Shown: piece after piece, positions 26,199 through 26,330 of the stretch
Numbering within the stretch: the stretch's first letter is position 1
How the letters are laid out: each line of letters opens with the position of its first letter
Assembly: GCF_964187635.1 (NCBI RefSeq)
Contig: NZ_CAXLMO010000033.1
Coordinates: forward strand, 1-26,330
DNA: 26,330 nucleotides
Direction: 5' to 3'
Source: Seribacter sulfatis
GTDB taxonomy: Bacteria; Verrucomicrobiota; Verrucomicrobiia; Opitutales; Seribacteraceae
Notes under the pieces: generated by a model
What the model was told of the DNA's origin: nothing
What the model saw: only the letters and a program-made list of their open reading frames with translations
The model's database searches: none
Position numbers and translations under genes: made by a program

Positions 26199-26330
26199 TT
26201 ACTTGGTTCTCAGGCGAACTCGTAAAAATTGCTTACCTCCCTTGGAGGCCGCAGTTCCCGATGTTTCATAAAGGACTCGTTCCATCCCTCCGCCTGCGTT
26301 CATTCCCTTACCCGCAGTTCCCGCTCCATT
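26199..26330 (-). CDS. C-terminus of an unidentified, probably secreted protein (runs off the window)
   Basis: On the minus strand an open frame enters from the window edge and encodes 43 residues before a TAA at 26201-26199. The visible sequence is Gly/Ala-rich (NGAGTAGKGMNAGGGMERVL) and ends with ETSGTAASKGGKQFLRVRLRTK, split here only by reading. Endings of the form FxRVRL plus a basic residue are common at the C-termini of exported proteins in Verrucomicrobia. The body of the protein is outside the window, so I cannot name it. It lies 177 bases upstream of the symporter start on the same strand. Confidence 0.6.
   Translation of the reverse strand, partial: NGAGTAGKGMNAGGGMERVLYETSGTAASKGGKQFLRVRLRTK

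Overview
This window is a compact stretch of bacterial chromosome, with roughly 43% GC judged by eye. It most resembles a member of the Verrucomicrobiota, class Opitutae or a relative. The support is indirect. There is an LpxK (lipid A, Gram-negative envelope), a secreted PQQ-type beta-propeller of the kind abundant in Planctomycetes and Verrucomicrobia, a cysteine-less FmdB-like protein, and a secreted-protein C-terminus ending FLRVRLRTK. Most start codons also lack a Shine-Dalgarno sequence. I see no mobile element, CRISPR array, tRNA or rRNA, so this is mostly core genome.

Layout. Positions 1-1386 (minus) hold leuB followed by the 5' end of alaS. A divergent promoter region (1387-1578) separates them from nusA-infB-rbfA (plus), a transcription/translation-factor operon whose leader contains a near-perfect intrinsic terminator. 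A hairpin follows rbfA. Next come dnaK and groES-groEL (plus), each pair preceded by an inverted repeat that is not CIRCE, and closed by a strong terminator at 9791-9823. A secreted PQQ-like propeller (9901-11115) runs convergently into a minus-strand operon read as panD, class V aminotransferase, topB, FmdB-like gene, lipA (16292 down to 11112). lpxK (16416-17648, plus) is divergent from panD.

The right part holds a minus-strand run: a transglutaminase-like secreted protein, a three-domain regulator (cyclic-nucleotide-binding, degenerate receiver, STAS), hemF and hemE. A flavin disulfide oxidoreductase (22540-23934, plus) is divergent from the transglutaminase. It ends on the same TTAA tetranucleotide as the convergent sodium:solute symporter (26021-23931), which carries an unusual soluble insert. 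The window closes with the C-terminus of a probable secreted protein.

How the genes fit together. Several genes serve cofactors: pantothenate (panD), lipoate (lipA) and heme (hemF, hemE); the disulfide oxidoreductase belongs to the family that includes lipoamide dehydrogenase. Others cover protein synthesis and folding (nusA, infB, rbfA, alaS, dnaK, groES/EL). No obvious new defence or mobile system is present. The least ordinary items are the cNMP/pseudo-receiver/STAS regulator, the symporter insert, the cysteine-less FmdB protein and the nusA leader terminator.
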